Shown here piece after piece: positions 16,670 to 25,672 of a stretch of 55,783 nucleotides of DNA. The DNA lies in NCBI GenBank assembly GCA_040756735.1, contig JBFLYC010000023.1:1-55783 (forward strand). Direction: 5' to 3'. The position numbers and the translations under genes are program-made. The DNA is from JBFLYC01 sp040756735. Its GTDB lineage: Bacteria; Bacillota; DSM-16504; Desulfitibacterales; Desulfitibacteraceae. The notes beneath the pieces are model-generated. The model was not told the DNA's origin. It ran no database searches and worked only from the letters and a program-made list of their open reading frames with translations. Each line of letters begins with the position of its first letter. Position 1 is the stretch's first letter.

Positions 16670-18568
16670 ATGAGCAATTGTCAAACATGTGCAGGTTCTG
16701 ATTCTTGTTATTCAGCTCACAACAGTACCAACGAAATGTATGATTACACAAAGAAAATGGGTGTGGAAACTATCTTTGACCGTTGGGAAGCACAACAGCC
16801 TCAATGTGGATTTGGTATGCAGGGAATATGCTGTCAGCTTTGCAGCCATGGCCCTTGTCGTATTACGGCCAAAGCCCAGGTAGGTATTTGTGGAGCCACC
16901 GCAGATACAATTGTTGCAAGAAATCTTCTTAGATTAACCATTCATGGTACTGCAGCATATAGTCACCATCTAGAGGAAATTATTAAAACCTTGAAGGCTA
17001 CAGCTCAAGGAAAAACCCCTTTTAAGATTGGTGATGAGGCAAAGCTTAAAGCAGTTGCCAGGGTAATTGGACTTGATGAAGGGAAATCTGTCAATGAATT
17101 GGCAGTTGAACTGGCAGATATTCTTTTGAACGAAATGAGAAAAGGCAGTGAAGAGCCTCTAGCTTTGCTGAAACTGTTTGCACCTCCTTCACGTCAGGAA
17201 GCATGGGAAAAACTTGGTGTTATACCAGGGGGCGTACTTTCAGAAGTGAGGGATGCCCTAACAAAGAGTATGTCAAATATAGATACTGATCCTGTTGATC
17301 TGCTGTTAACCAGTGTGCGTTTGTCCCTGGCAACAGGATATATGGGCCTGGTTGGAACAATAACTGCCCAGGATATTCTTCTAGGTTCACCTTCCCTTGC
17401 AGAAAGCAAGGCAGATCTTGGAATTATAGATCCAGAAACAGTTAACATTGTTGCCCATGGACACGTGCCTTTGGTTGCCACTGCTGTTATTCAGGCGGCC
17501 CAAGACCCTGAGCTTCAAGAAATGGCAAAAGCTGCAGGAGCCAGGGGAATTAATGTCTATGGCTCCATGTGCACAGGCCAGGAACTTATGCAAAGGTCTG
17601 GATCAAGTGCAAAGGGATATGCAGGCCAGCTCAGCAACTGGCTGTCCCAGGAGTATTATATAGCTACAGGCGCTGTGGACCTGGTTATGATGGATATGAA
17701 CTGTTCGATTCCAGCTTTAAAAACCATGGCTGATAATTTCCATACCAAGCTTGTCAGTGTAGATAAAATTGTAAGAATGCAGGGTGTGGAAGATCATGTT
17801 GACTATGATCCGGAAAAAGTAGAAGAACAGGCAAAACAGCTGGTAAAAATGGCAATTGAAATTTATAAAAACCGTGGAGATAAGATTAATATCCCGGCAT
17901 ACCAGGCTAAAGCAGTAGCAGGTTTTGGTGTGGAGAGTATTGCAGGCGCCCTTGGCGGAAGCCTTGCTCCCCTGCTCGATGTGGTTAAGCAAGGGGCAAT
18001 TAAAGGCATCGCAGCTGTGGTAGGCTGTACAAACAACAGAAACGGCCATGATACAAAAGGTCTCGAAATAATGAAGGAACTTATTAAGAATAATGTTCTT
18101 GTTGTTGCTGCAGGATGTATGAGTAGCGCCGCGGAAATTCATGGCTTAATGGATCCAAAAGCAAAAGATTTAGCCGGGGAAGGCCTGCAAGCTGTATGTA
18201 AAATGCTTGGAATTCCACCTGTCTTGAATTTCGGATCATGTGTTGATATAGGTAGAATTGGTGTAGTAGTAACAGAAATAGCAAATGCTTTAGGAGTTGA
18301 TCCAAGTCAGCTTCCTGTGGTAGCTTCGGCACCGGAATACCTGGAACAAAAAGCAGTAGCAGATGGAATATTTGCAGTGGCATTTGGTCTTTTAACTCAC
18401 ATTGGGCCGGTACCTCCTGTAACAGGAAGTGAGCTTGTAACAAATATATTAACAAAGGATATTGAATCTTTAACAGGCGGCCGGGTTCTTGTAAATGAGA
18501 ATCCCAAGGAAGCTGTTGCAGAAATGGTGGCCCATATAGAAGCCAAGCGAAAAGCTCTGGGAATATAG
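16670..18568 (+). CDS. cooS: Ni-containing CO dehydrogenase catalytic subunit
   Basis: A 632-residue monofunctional Ni-CODH, full length for CooS. It oxidises CO with water to CO2, passing electrons to ferredoxin-like partners. D- and B-cluster cysteines are C46, C54, C55, C58, C63 and C74 (CGFGMQGICCQLCSHGPC, GICGA). C-cluster ligands are visible in HGHVP, SMCTGQE, MNCSIP, VGCTNNR, AAGCMSSAAE and GSCVDIGR. It starts at an ATG with AAGGAGG. CooF-like and FAD/NAD oxidoreductase genes follow immediately. No acetyl-CoA synthase subunits are adjacent, so it probably feeds NAD(P)H or handles CO and is not part of an ACS complex here. Confidence 0.95.
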   Translation: MSNCQTCAGSDSCYSAHNSTNEMYDYTKKMGVETIFDRWEAQQPQCGFGMQGICCQLCSHGPCRITAKAQVGICGATADTIVARNLLRLTIHGTAAYSHHLEEIIKTLKATAQGKTPFKIGDEAKLKAVARVIGLDEGKSVNELAVELADILLNEMRKGSEEPLALLKLFAPPSRQEAWEKLGVIPGGVLSEVRDALTKSMSNIDTDPVDLLLTSVRLSLATGYMGLVGTITAQDILLGSPSLAESKADLGIIDPETVNIVAHGHVPLVATAVIQAAQDPELQEMAKAAGARGINVYGSMCTGQELMQRSGSSAKGYAGQLSNWLSQEYYIATGAVDLVMMDMNCSIPALKTMADNFHTKLVSVDKIVRMQGVEDHVDYDPEKVEEQAKQLVKMAIEIYKNRGDKINIPAYQAKAVAGFGVESIAGALGGSLAPLLDVVKQGAIKGIAAVVGCTNNRNGHDTKGLEIMKELIKNNVLVVAAGCMSSAAEIHGLMDPKAKDLAGEGLQAVCKMLGIPPVLNFGSCVDIGRIGVVVTEIANALGVDPSQLPVVASAPEYLEQKAVADGIFAVAFGLLTHIGPVPPVTGSELVTNILTKDIESLTGGRVLVNENPKEAVAEMVAHIEAKRKALGI

Positions 18569-18579
18569 GGGTGACTGCC

Positions 18580-19074
18580 ATGAGACAAATCATGATAGAT
18601 GTTCATCGCTGCAACGGATGTTTAACGTGCACTCTGGCCTGTGCTTCCGCTCATTCTTTAAGTCAAAGCATAGTAGGTGCAATGCAGGAAAAGACTCCGT
18701 CAAGAATTCAGGTTTTGTCTGCTAAAGGCAAGGTTGTCCCTTTAATGTGCCGTCACTGTGAAGAGCCTGCTTGTGTGGTAGCTTGTATGAGCGGAGCCAT
18801 GAAAAAAGATTCCAAAACAGGAGTTGTTACCAATGAGGGAACCGGGCAATCCTGTGTAGGATGTTGGATGTGTATCATGGCATGTCCATACGGTGCAATA
18901 AAACAACATCCCACTGAGAAAACAGCTCTCAAGTGTGATAGATGCAGCCACAGAGAAGTGCCCGCATGTGTTGAAGCATGTCATGAGAAAGCATTGAGTT
19001 TTGTGGAAGTAAATGAGTATGCAAATAAACGTGAAAAAAAAGCTGCTGCCTCTTTAGTTGATGAACAGGGGTAA
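18580..19074 (+). CDS. CooF-like 4Fe-4S electron-transfer protein
   Basis: About 164 residues from ATG 18580 (AGGGGTG upstream; a GTG at 18571 is possible). Four cysteine groups (CNGCLTCTLAC, CRHCEEPACVVAC, CVGCWMCIMAC, CDRCSHREVPACVEAC) bind up to four [4Fe-4S] clusters, as in the CooF/HycB/DmsB family. It lies 11 bp after cooS and just before an FAD/NAD oxidoreductase, so it would carry electrons from the CODH to that flavoprotein. Confidence 0.88.
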   Translation: MRQIMIDVHRCNGCLTCTLACASAHSLSQSIVGAMQEKTPSRIQVLSAKGKVVPLMCRHCEEPACVVACMSGAMKKDSKTGVVTNEGTGQSCVGCWMCIMACPYGAIKQHPTEKTALKCDRCSHREVPACVEACHEKALSFVEVNEYANKREKKAAASLVDEQG

Positions 19075-19088
19075 AGGGGGGGATATAC

Positions 19089-20342
19089 TTGCGTTATGTT
19101 TTGATTGGTAATAGCGCCGCAGGGGTTTGGGCAGCCCAAATCCTGCGCTCCCTTGATAAAGAGTCGGAAATAATTATGATTGCACAAGAGGCTGTTCCTG
19201 CATACTCAAGGTGTCTGCTGCCAGAGTATCTTGCAGGTCTAAAGAAAAAAGAGGATCTTTATATTCGTTCCCATGACTTCTACAAAAATAATAATATTCA
19301 AACATTATTTGGACAGAGAGTGGATACAGTAGATGCCTATAAAAAGGAAGTTATATTGCAGGACAACAATAGAATTGCTTATGACAAACTATTGATAGCA
19401 ACGGGGGCTTCAAGTTTTTTCCCGCCAGTACCAGGCCTTGAAGGCAATGGAGTATTCGGTCTGCGCAATTTGGAAGATGCCCAAAATATTTTGGATGCAT
19501 GCAGAAATGCCCGTCGTATAGTTGTAGTCGGAGGAGGCTTTGTTGGCCTGGAAGCGGCCTATGCTCTTTATAAAAGAGGGCATGAGGTTACAGTAGTAGA
19601 AAAACTGTCCCAGATTCTTCCTCAACAGTTTGATGAGAAAGCTGCCCAGATACTTCAGGCGGATATGCAAGCAGAAGGAATAAGGTTTATTCTCGGTCAA
19701 GGGATAAAAGAAGTGGTTTCGCCAGGACTGTGGAGTCGTCTGTTTGGAGATAAGGGAAAGGGAGTTATTCTAGAGGATGGTCAGCGACTAAAGGCAGAGG
19801 TAATTATTGTCGCTGCTGGTATCAGGGCAAATACTGATCTTGTTAAGGATACAGGCATGAAAATTACCAGGGGAATTCCTGTCAACGACTATATGGAAAC
19901 AAGTATTCCTGATATTTATGCTGCAGGTGATGTAGCTGAGACAAGAGATATTGTAACAGGTGAGGTTGGCCTTACTCCCATATGGCCAAATGCAGCAGCT
20001 CAAGGTCAAATTGCAGCATATAACATGGCAGGCCAGAAGAAAGCGTATGGAGGCTTAATAGGAATGCAAAATGCAGTAGAGTTTAGGGAAGTTCCGGCCA
20101 TAGCCCTGGGAATAACAAGACCATCCGGTGACGCTTATCAAGTACTGTCTGACTATGTGCCACAAAAAAACTATTACAAAAAACTTGTTGTCCAGGATAA
20201 TAAACTGGTAGGTATGATACTGGTGGGGGATATTAATCAAGCTGGATTTTACGGAGCGTTTATCAAGAGTAAGAAAGATATCAGTCCATATCTTCAGGAT
20301 ATTATGAGAAAAGATTTTAGTTATGCCTATGCTTCTAATTAA
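19089..20342 (+). CDS. FAD/NAD(P)-dependent oxidoreductase (CODH partner)
   Basis: 417 residues from TTG 19089 (AAAGGGGGG upstream). The FAD dinucleotide fold opens the protein (YVLIGNSAAGVWAAQ). A central NAD-binding motif IVVVGGGFVGLEAAYALYKRGHEVTV and the FAD closing motif IYAAGDVAET follow. It belongs to the NADH oxidase/rubredoxin reductase-like family that forms recurrent CooS-CooF-oxidoreductase clusters, where it is thought to reduce NAD(P)+ with CO-derived electrons. It lacks an obvious peroxidatic Cys such as that of NADH peroxidase, though I did not align it. An imperfect stem-loop follows at 20351-20387. Confidence 0.85.
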   Translation: MRYVLIGNSAAGVWAAQILRSLDKESEIIMIAQEAVPAYSRCLLPEYLAGLKKKEDLYIRSHDFYKNNNIQTLFGQRVDTVDAYKKEVILQDNNRIAYDKLLIATGASSFFPPVPGLEGNGVFGLRNLEDAQNILDACRNARRIVVVGGGFVGLEAAYALYKRGHEVTVVEKLSQILPQQFDEKAAQILQADMQAEGIRFILGQGIKEVVSPGLWSRLFGDKGKGVILEDGQRLKAEVIIVAAGIRANTDLVKDTGMKITRGIPVNDYMETSIPDIYAAGDVAETRDIVTGEVGLTPIWPNAAAQGQIAAYNMAGQKKAYGGLIGMQNAVEFREVPAIALGITRPSGDAYQVLSDYVPQKNYYKKLVVQDNKLVGMILVGDINQAGFYGAFIKSKKDISPYLQDIMRKDFSYAYASN

Positions 20343-20350
20343 AGAATCAT

Positions 20351-20387
20351 AAGATGGATCAGGCTAGCTAATAACTTGGTCCATCTT
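20351..20387 (+). terminator. Stem-loop after the CODH operon
   Basis: AAGATGGA and TCCATCTT arms extended by a few more pairs, 21-nt loop, no real T-tract. It could be a weak terminator or mRNA-end stabiliser. Confidence 0.4.
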
Positions 20388-20450
20388 AAGATGTCTTCTA
20401 TGATTGGGAAAGTTGTCAATTGCACAAAATTAATACCAAAGGGAGTAAGT

Positions 20451-21011
20451 ATGAATGAGATGAAAATTAAAAGTATGGAAACACAGACCATAGTTCAAAA
20501 AGGTTTTTGTCAGAAATGTCTGGGGCAGGGCAAGAATACTGCTGTCATTCCACCGGTAAAGTATATATTAACATCCTTTATTGCCAGTTTTTTGGGAATA
20601 TTAGCTATATCATATGTTGCCCTTGAAGCCCAGCTTTTTGCACTTTTCCCTCCTCTAGGTGCTTCAGCTGTACTTCTATATGGAGCGCCTTCAGCACTTT
20701 TTTCCCAACCCCGAAACCTTTTGGGTGGGCATCTAATAGCTGCCTTGGTAGGGGTGATCATACACAGGGTCTTAGGTATTAATGTTGTCTCCATTGCATT
20801 AGCGGTAAGCCTGGCCATTGTAATTATGCTTACTACCAAGACAACACACCCTCCTGCCGGTGCTACGGCCTTATTAGGTGTAGCTGCTTCAGAGGGGAGT
20901 TTTCTGTGGCCTTTTATACCTGTAGCCATTTCGGTCTTAATACTGCTATTAGTAGCATTAATAGTTAATAACTTGGATAACAACAGAAGCTATCCGGAAT
21001 TTTGGTACTAA
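20451..21011 (+). CDS. HPP-family membrane protein
   Basis: 186 residues from ATG 20451 with AAAGGGA upstream. A short cytosolic N-terminus with CQKC precedes four to five membrane helices. The HPP motif region THPPAGATALLG and the paired FPPLGASAVLLYGAP and SQPRNLLGGH are diagnostic. Some plant and cyanobacterial HPP proteins transport nitrite; bacterial ones are mostly uncharacterised. It follows the CODH operon and may be cotranscribed if the intervening stem-loop is not a terminator. Confidence 0.85.
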   Translation: MNEMKIKSMETQTIVQKGFCQKCLGQGKNTAVIPPVKYILTSFIASFLGILAISYVALEAQLFALFPPLGASAVLLYGAPSALFSQPRNLLGGHLIAALVGVIIHRVLGINVVSIALAVSLAIVIMLTTKTTHPPAGATALLGVAASEGSFLWPFIPVAISVLILLLVALIVNNLDNNRSYPEFWY

Positions 21012-21056
21012 TGAGACAATCCACAGCAGTCAAATAACTCCCAATCAGCGAAAGAT

Positions 21057-21119
21057 TAGGGAGACCTTGCTGCATGGCAAGATAGAGGTCGGCGGTTTCA
21101 ATCCCGCTCATGAGCTCTA
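21057..21119 (+). pseudogene. Degenerate tRNA-like fragment
   Basis: The stretch contains an anticodon-arm-like hairpin (CTTGC...GCAAG). A T-arm-like GCGGTTTCAATCCCGC and a tail GAGCTCTA before a T-run follow, resembling the 3' two-thirds of a bacterial tRNA, perhaps tRNA-Ala. The T-loop is one base too long and no matching 5' acceptor strand is visible, so it is not a functional tRNA. It may be a leftover attachment site. A CTCCCAAT/ATTaGGGAG hairpin (21038-21063) overlaps its 5' side. Confidence 0.3.
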
Positions 21120-21201
21120 TTTTTTTTACCCCTCAAGGGTGTCTTAGGTAGAAATTTGCGCAAGTGTATAGTAACGAAAGGAACTTAGGAAGTCTCAAAA
21201 G

Positions 21202-21510
21202 ATGAGCCAAGAATTACAGACAGATGCTTTAAGAAAAGAGAACAATGAATTACAAATCAAGTGCAGGAAACTTGAGGAGTACGTTCGACAAATTGAGTTG
21301 AAAAACCTTAGCTATCAAATTAAGCCTCACTTTATGTTTAATACATTAAATATTATTGCCCGCTTAATTTTGCTCAATCGAAATGCTGAGGCCATGGACA
21401 TAACCTATGCCCTTTCAAAACTACTGCGGTTCAGTTTGGAAAAAAAAGATTTAGTGAGACTTTATGAAGAGTTACAGCATGTCAGAAATTATTTTCTGAT
21501 CATTAGTTGA
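21202..21510 (+). pseudogene. Truncated LytS/YehU-type histidine kinase
   Basis: 102 residues: a coiled-coil start, then the His_kinase domain of the LytS family with the phospho-acceptor region LSYQIKPHFMFNTLNIIARL and LVRLYEELQHVRNYF. The ATPase domain that should follow is missing. The ORF ends exactly where sequence of an unrelated flavoprotein begins (about 21500), so a deletion or recombination fused two gene fragments. Confidence 0.75.
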
Positions 21511-22174
21511 GCTAGCTCCCACGGAGGTACAGCTTTGTGGAGGTCATGGATTATCAGGTTTAGTAGTAAATGAAAAAATGGAAACATCCTTAAATGGACT
21601 ATATGCTGCAGGGGATGTTGCGGCAGTACCTATGCAATTTTTATCGGGTGCCCTTGTATTTGGCCAGATAGCAGCAGAAAATGCGGTTGAATACATTCAT
21701 AAAAATCACTTTTACTTTGAAGTAGAAGAAAACCTCTGCCAAGAGCAGGTTAATAAGGTGTTAGTGCTGCTCAGAGAATTTAGTGATAATAGGTATGCAG
21801 AAGTCTCACCCAATGATTTTGAGTACAAAGTACGGAGAAACATCAATGATTATTTAGTGTCACCTAAAAACAAATACAAACTTGAAAAAGCAATTGAATT
21901 GATGAACAAATATAGAACTGAACTTCCCGATATTGTTAAAGTTAGAGATTCTCATGAGTTGGCCAGAGCTGTGGAAATATCATTTATTATTGACTGTGCT
22001 GTTTTATCTGCACACGCATCGTTAGCTAGAAAAGAAAGTCGGTGGGGTTATAGGCACTGGCGGAGCGACTTTCCTAATACAGATCCAGACTGGGTTAAAC
22101 ATATAGACTTGAGTTTAGGCGCTAGGTACCCAGAAGTTCAAATAACTTACAGACCCGTAGAAAGGATGACCTAA
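21500..22174 (+). pseudogene. C-terminal part of an AprA-like flavoprotein
   Basis: The frame is open from 21500 and resembles the C-terminal third of adenylylsulfate-reductase-alpha/fumarate-reductase-type flavoproteins. It has a GGHGLSGLVVNEKMETS stretch, the FAD-contact motif LYAAGDVAAVP, then a helical cap domain and WGYRHWRSDFPNTD. The N-terminal FAD-binding part is absent, replaced by the histidine-kinase fragment. An apparent N-terminal piece of the same family occurs at 22449. A ferredoxin gene follows at once, as in AprBA-like pairs. Confidence 0.7.
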
Positions 22175-22375
22175 ATGAAACGCTACGGTTTAGTTGTTAA
22201 AGAGGTATGTAATGGTTGTGGTATATGTGAAGAGCTGTGCCCTATGGATTGTATTCGTTTAAATGAGGAAGGAAAACCTTTACTGGCATACAATGAGTGT
22301 TGGTATTGTGGGGTATGTGAAGTTGAGTGTCCTATAGGAGCTTTGAGAATAAATTTACCTTTTGAAGTGAGTTAA
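22175..22375 (+). CDS. 2[4Fe-4S] ferredoxin
   Basis: 66 residues with two four-cysteine motifs, CNGCGICEELCPMDC and CWYCGVCEVECP. The gene starts 1 bp after the flavoprotein fragment and belongs to an AprB-like ferredoxin-flavoprotein unit. It appears intact, but its electron-transfer partner next door is truncated. Confidence 0.85.
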   Translation: MKRYGLVVKEVCNGCGICEELCPMDCIRLNEEGKPLLAYNECWYCGVCEVECPIGALRINLPFEVS

Positions 22376-22448
22376 AAGGAGGTGTTAAGAGAAAACCATA
22401 TTATGGATAGCTGCCTTTAGATTAATTTTTATAAAACATCAGGAGAGG

Positions 22449-22703
22449 GTGGAAATATTGCTTGTTGAGACCATGAAGACCGACGTTCTTATAATTGGCG
22501 GTGGAAGTGCAGGTTCGATGGCTGCCATAAGAGCAAAAGAGATAAACCCAAAACAACGCGTTACAATTTTTGAAAAATCAGATATTAAATACGGCGGTTC
22601 AATACCTAGGGGAATGGATGCTCTAAATATTTTAAAGATCCACAAAGAATGTTTATTGATGGGAGGGACTAGGGATGGCAGGTTACTTAGAGTTTTTGGA
22701 TGA
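22449..22703 (+). pseudogene. N-terminal fragment of an AprA-like flavoprotein
   Basis: About 70 residues of a Rossmann FAD-binding start (MKTDVLIIGGGSAGSMAAI, then FEKSDIKYGGSIPRGMDALN), very like AprA-type reductases. It then loses similarity near 22660, where the start of the GltD-like gene begins. It is the complementary piece to the C-terminal fragment at 21500, though in reverse order, which suggests a collapsed tandem array. Confidence 0.7.
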
Positions 22704-24282
22704 CAATGTTCTAATTGACAAAACAAAGTGTGTTTATTGTGGTTCGTGTGTAGAAACATGTATTCTTGACAATATTAGGCTGAAAGTATCCCCTTGCCGT
22801 GAAGCGTGCCCTCTTGACTTGAACTGTCAGGGCTATGTTCAATTGTTAGCTCGCGGCGATATTAAAAAAGCAGTAGAAGTCATAAGAGAAACACTGCCTT
22901 TTCCCGAAGTCATAGGGCGTATTTGCCATCATCCTTGTGAGGATAAGTGTAAACGCAATGAGGTAGATGGGCAGTCAGTGGCCTTACGTGTGATTAAAAG
23001 GTTTTTAGCTGAACAAATATGTTTAGCAGAAGTTAAGCCAGTATCCCAAAAGCGGCTGGAAAGAGTTGCGGTAATTGGGGGAGGACCTGCTGGTTCGATG
23101 GCAGCATATATTCTTTCCCAAGAAGGATATCAAGTAGTTGTATATGAAAAAAGCAACAAACTGGGCGGTATGTTAAGCCAGTGTATCCCAGATTTTAGGC
23201 TGCCTCAAAAAATTGTGATAGAAGAATTTAGTCAACTAGACAGACTCGGTGTTCAAGTCAAGCTAAATACAACTGTAGGAAAAGATATTACCTTCGATGA
23301 AATTGTGGAAAACTTTAACGCCGTCATCATAGCGGTGGGCTGTCAAAAAAGCAAATCTATTGAATTGGCAGGTGAGGGCGCTAAAAATGTATATGGGGCA
23401 GTTGATTTTCTTAAAGCAGCCAAGGACAAAACATCATTAGAAATAGGTAAAAGTGTGATTGTAATTGGCGGAGGAAATACGGCAATTGATGCTGCTCAAA
23501 CTGCCTATAGGTTAGGCGCTAAAGATATTAGATTGTTTTGCCTGGAAGCAAGAGATGAAATGCCGGCCTTTAGTTGGGAGATCAAAGATGCATTAGAGGA
23601 AGGAATAATTATAGAGAACGGGTGGGGGCCTGATCAGTTCATAGTGAAAGATGAAATCCTGGCAGGCATAGAATTTAAACGCTGTTTATCTGTTTTTGAT
23701 AAAAAAGGCAATTTTTCACCGCTTTATCTAGAAGGCGAAAGACGCCTAGTCCCTGCAGATACTGTAATAATTGCTATTGGTCAAGAAGTAGACTTGGATT
23801 TTTTGAAAAATACAGGGATATCCTTTGGACAAAGTTATGAAAAAATAGACCCATTCACTTTACAGACAAATATTTCTAAAGTATTTGCCTGCGGAGATCT
23901 TGTAACAGGGCCTAAGACAGCTATTGAGGCCATAGCTCAAGGTAGAGATGCAGCAGAATCAGTCAAAAGGTTTCTTAAGGGTTTGCCTTTAAAATATGGA
24001 CGTATTCAGACAAATGGCTTCGTTCAGGATTTCGAGATTAATACTGCACAGGCAGAACCTATACCCCGCATACAGCCTAAAAAACTACCTGGTAAGTATA
24101 GACGTACTTTTGATGAATTAGAGTACGGTATCACAAAAGAGCAGGCAATGATGGAAGCAAAACGGTGCGTCTCATGTGGGGAACCGTTTGGGAAGTATCG
24201 CAACTGCTGGGCATGCTTGGCCTGTGAGGTTGAATGCCCGGAAGAAGCTATTAGTGTAAAAGTACCGTTTCTGATGAGATGA
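22675..24282 (+). CDS. GltD/NfnB-like FAD oxidoreductase with ferredoxin ends
   Basis: 535 residues. An N-terminal 4Fe-4S motif (CVYCGSCVETC) leads into the GltD-type N-domain (CREACPLDLNCQGYVQLLARG, ICHHPCEDKCKRNE). The FAD fold VAVIGGGPAGSMAAY (about 122), the NAD(P) fold VIVIGGGNTAIDAAQTAYR (about 262) and FACGDLVTGPKTAIEAIAQG follow. It ends in another Fe-S module, RCVSCGEPFGKYRNCWAC-LACEVECPEEA. It would move electrons between NAD(P)H and low-potential Fe-S partners. It appears intact but sits among fragments of its likely partner flavoprotein. A C-terminal remnant of a paralog lies at 31984-32115. Confidence 0.8.
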   Translation: MAGYLEFLDDNVLIDKTKCVYCGSCVETCILDNIRLKVSPCREACPLDLNCQGYVQLLARGDIKKAVEVIRETLPFPEVIGRICHHPCEDKCKRNEVDGQSVALRVIKRFLAEQICLAEVKPVSQKRLERVAVIGGGPAGSMAAYILSQEGYQVVVYEKSNKLGGMLSQCIPDFRLPQKIVIEEFSQLDRLGVQVKLNTTVGKDITFDEIVENFNAVIIAVGCQKSKSIELAGEGAKNVYGAVDFLKAAKDKTSLEIGKSVIVIGGGNTAIDAAQTAYRLGAKDIRLFCLEARDEMPAFSWEIKDALEEGIIIENGWGPDQFIVKDEILAGIEFKRCLSVFDKKGNFSPLYLEGERRLVPADTVIIAIGQEVDLDFLKNTGISFGQSYEKIDPFTLQTNISKVFACGDLVTGPKTAIEAIAQGRDAAESVKRFLKGLPLKYGRIQTNGFVQDFEINTAQAEPIPRIQPKKLPGKYRRTFDELEYGITKEQAMMEAKRCVSCGEPFGKYRNCWACLACEVECPEEAISVKVPFLMR

Positions 24283-24534
24283 GATTGCTATTGAAATAAA
24301 TGAAATGGCTGATGGTCTCAAAAATGGAACCTTGGATGCAGCTATGATTACCACGGGGCTCCCACAGCTGCCATAATGGAATTAAGGGCCACCCACCCGG
24401 TAAGATTTATACCAATTGATGTTGAAGTAGCTAAGAAAGCAAATGAATTAAATAACAGTGTTTTCCCTGGTGAAATAACTCCAGGTACCTATGACGGACA
24501 GGATGAATCAATACCAACAGTATTGGTGTTATTT
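24283..24534 (+). pseudogene. TAXI-family TRAP solute-binding protein remnant
   Basis: Two frames joined by a one-base deletion near 24362 read as the C-terminal portion of a TAXI-type TRAP binding protein: EINEMADGLKNGTLDAAMITTGLP, then MELRATHPVRFIPIDVEVAKK and GEITPGTYDGQDESIPTV. The N-terminal half and signal peptide are missing; the remnant begins right after the GltD-like stop codon. Confidence 0.65.
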
Positions 24535-24731
24535 GCTTGGGAGGCGGTATTATTGGTTACTTTAAAATTAGGACATTATCATGGGAAAGGCTTTTGCTGA
24601 TGTTGGGAGGCTTTATACTTGTAAAACCTGGCTTAGTGAGCGATAGCATAGGATTAGCTGTTTTAGCAGTAGTTTTTTCTTCACAGTATTTGCGCATTAA
24701 GAAACATGATGATCAAAGTTTTACACTTTAG
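24535..24731 (+). pseudogene. TRAP permease C-terminal remnant
   Basis: About 64 residues with one or two membrane helices. WERLLLMLGGFILVKPGLVSDSIGLAVLAVVF is the typical end of fused TRAP (DctQM/TAXI) permeases. It is joined directly to the binding-protein remnant, so nearly all of the permease gene has been deleted. Confidence 0.6.
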
Positions 24732-24799
24732 GATTACTTGCACTTTCAATACAATACTAACCCCATTACAAGTTAATTATTCACACACCTGGGGTACCT

Positions 24800-24880
24800 G
24801 ATCATCGCACCTCCATAGTGATGATAGGGAATAAGGAAGGAGTCTCTCATGTTATGCAATGAGGGACTTCGTCCTCTTCC
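24800..24880 (+). repeat. Structured intergenic repeat, copy 1
   Basis: Two hairpins: ATCATC(g)CAC/GTGATGAT, then a longer stem around AGTCtCTCAT/ATGAGgGACT with GGAAGG/CCTCTTCC-like outer pairing. A second copy with the same two-hairpin layout and compensating changes is at 31455-31541. It lies after the TRAP remnant. Confidence 0.65.
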
Positions 24881-25009
24881 AAAGGCCTGTCTATTACATT
24901 ATCATCCAACAACCAAACAGGGACTGAGCTGTCCTAAAAAGTGCAGCTTTTTTATGGTAAACTGGAAGTATAGATGAATAAAACTAATGTATATGAAGTC
25001 TATTACGGT

Positions 25010-25254
25010 ATATAGTGTTGAAGGGCAAGCAAGGGCTGATGAGGTGTACTTAATAATTCAGAAACAGTCTATTGAGATTATTAATACCTTTGGTGATGTA
25101 TAGAAGCAGGCGACGCTCAAGCAAGATATCTCTTGTTGATTCTATTGCCCTTGGTGATGCTGTTGTTACGAATGCATCACTATTGTCATCCGATCATCAT
25201 GAGTTCGATGTAATTAAGCAACAGGAAGGTATTAAGTTCGATTGGATACGCTGA
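25010..25254 (+). pseudogene. Decayed PIN-domain (VapC-type) toxin
   Basis: The tail reads as a VapC C-terminus (SLVDSIALGDAVVTNASLLSSDHHEFD, then EGIKFDWIR) with the acidic residues of PIN domains. Upstream residues fall in another frame with an in-frame stop (VYSVEGQARADEVYLIIQK). No antitoxin is intact next to it. A 49-codon ORF at 25259-25408 beginning MIGISGYGDFTKERQEWL is of unknown reality. Confidence 0.55.
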
Positions 25255-25370
25255 GAGAATGATAGGAATTTCCGGTTACGGCGACTTTACCAAGGAGCGC
25301 CAGGAATGGTTGATAAAACCGTCATTTGTAAAAACAGTTGGAGGCGAAAAGGAAAGTGCAGAAGTACTAA

Positions 25371-25672
25371 TCACAACAGCCATTCATAATTACGTTTGCC
25401 ATAAATAATGCGGCGAATCTGTACCATATTGGCCTTTATCACAAAAAACACCAAATAGTTTCTACAATTAAATACCGGTATCCTTTAGCTTTCAATGTAA
25501 TATCCTGAACAAAGGGACACCGTTCCGGCATTTCGGCTAGGCTGCTGATTTTTTCTACAATCAGATCGTAGTATTTCAATGCGGCCTGAGGCGATAGTGT
25601 ATTGAGGTAGTTTACAATATCCTTTAAATCCATTTTAGCATGGGAATATATCTTATTTTTATACCTGCCCAT
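25371..25672 (-). pseudogene. RelE/ParE-type toxin, frameshifted
   Basis: The ORF 25439-25672 encodes a ParE/RelE toxin start (KMDLKDIVNYLNTLSPQAALKYYDLIVEKI, then GYRYLIVET) but ends abruptly. The expected end, YLVFFVIKANMVQIRRIIYGKRNYEWLL, lies in another frame and runs to 25371. One inserted or deleted base near 25455 therefore separates the halves. The antitoxin upstream is intact. Confidence 0.7.

Noticed and set aside
18084..18593. 169-codon minus-strand ORF within cooS
   Set aside because: Antisense shadow with Leu/Gln-rich composition; cooS is unambiguous on the + strand.
24800..24880. CRISPR-like repeat
   Set aside because: Only two widely separated copies with hairpin structure; no array or spacers.
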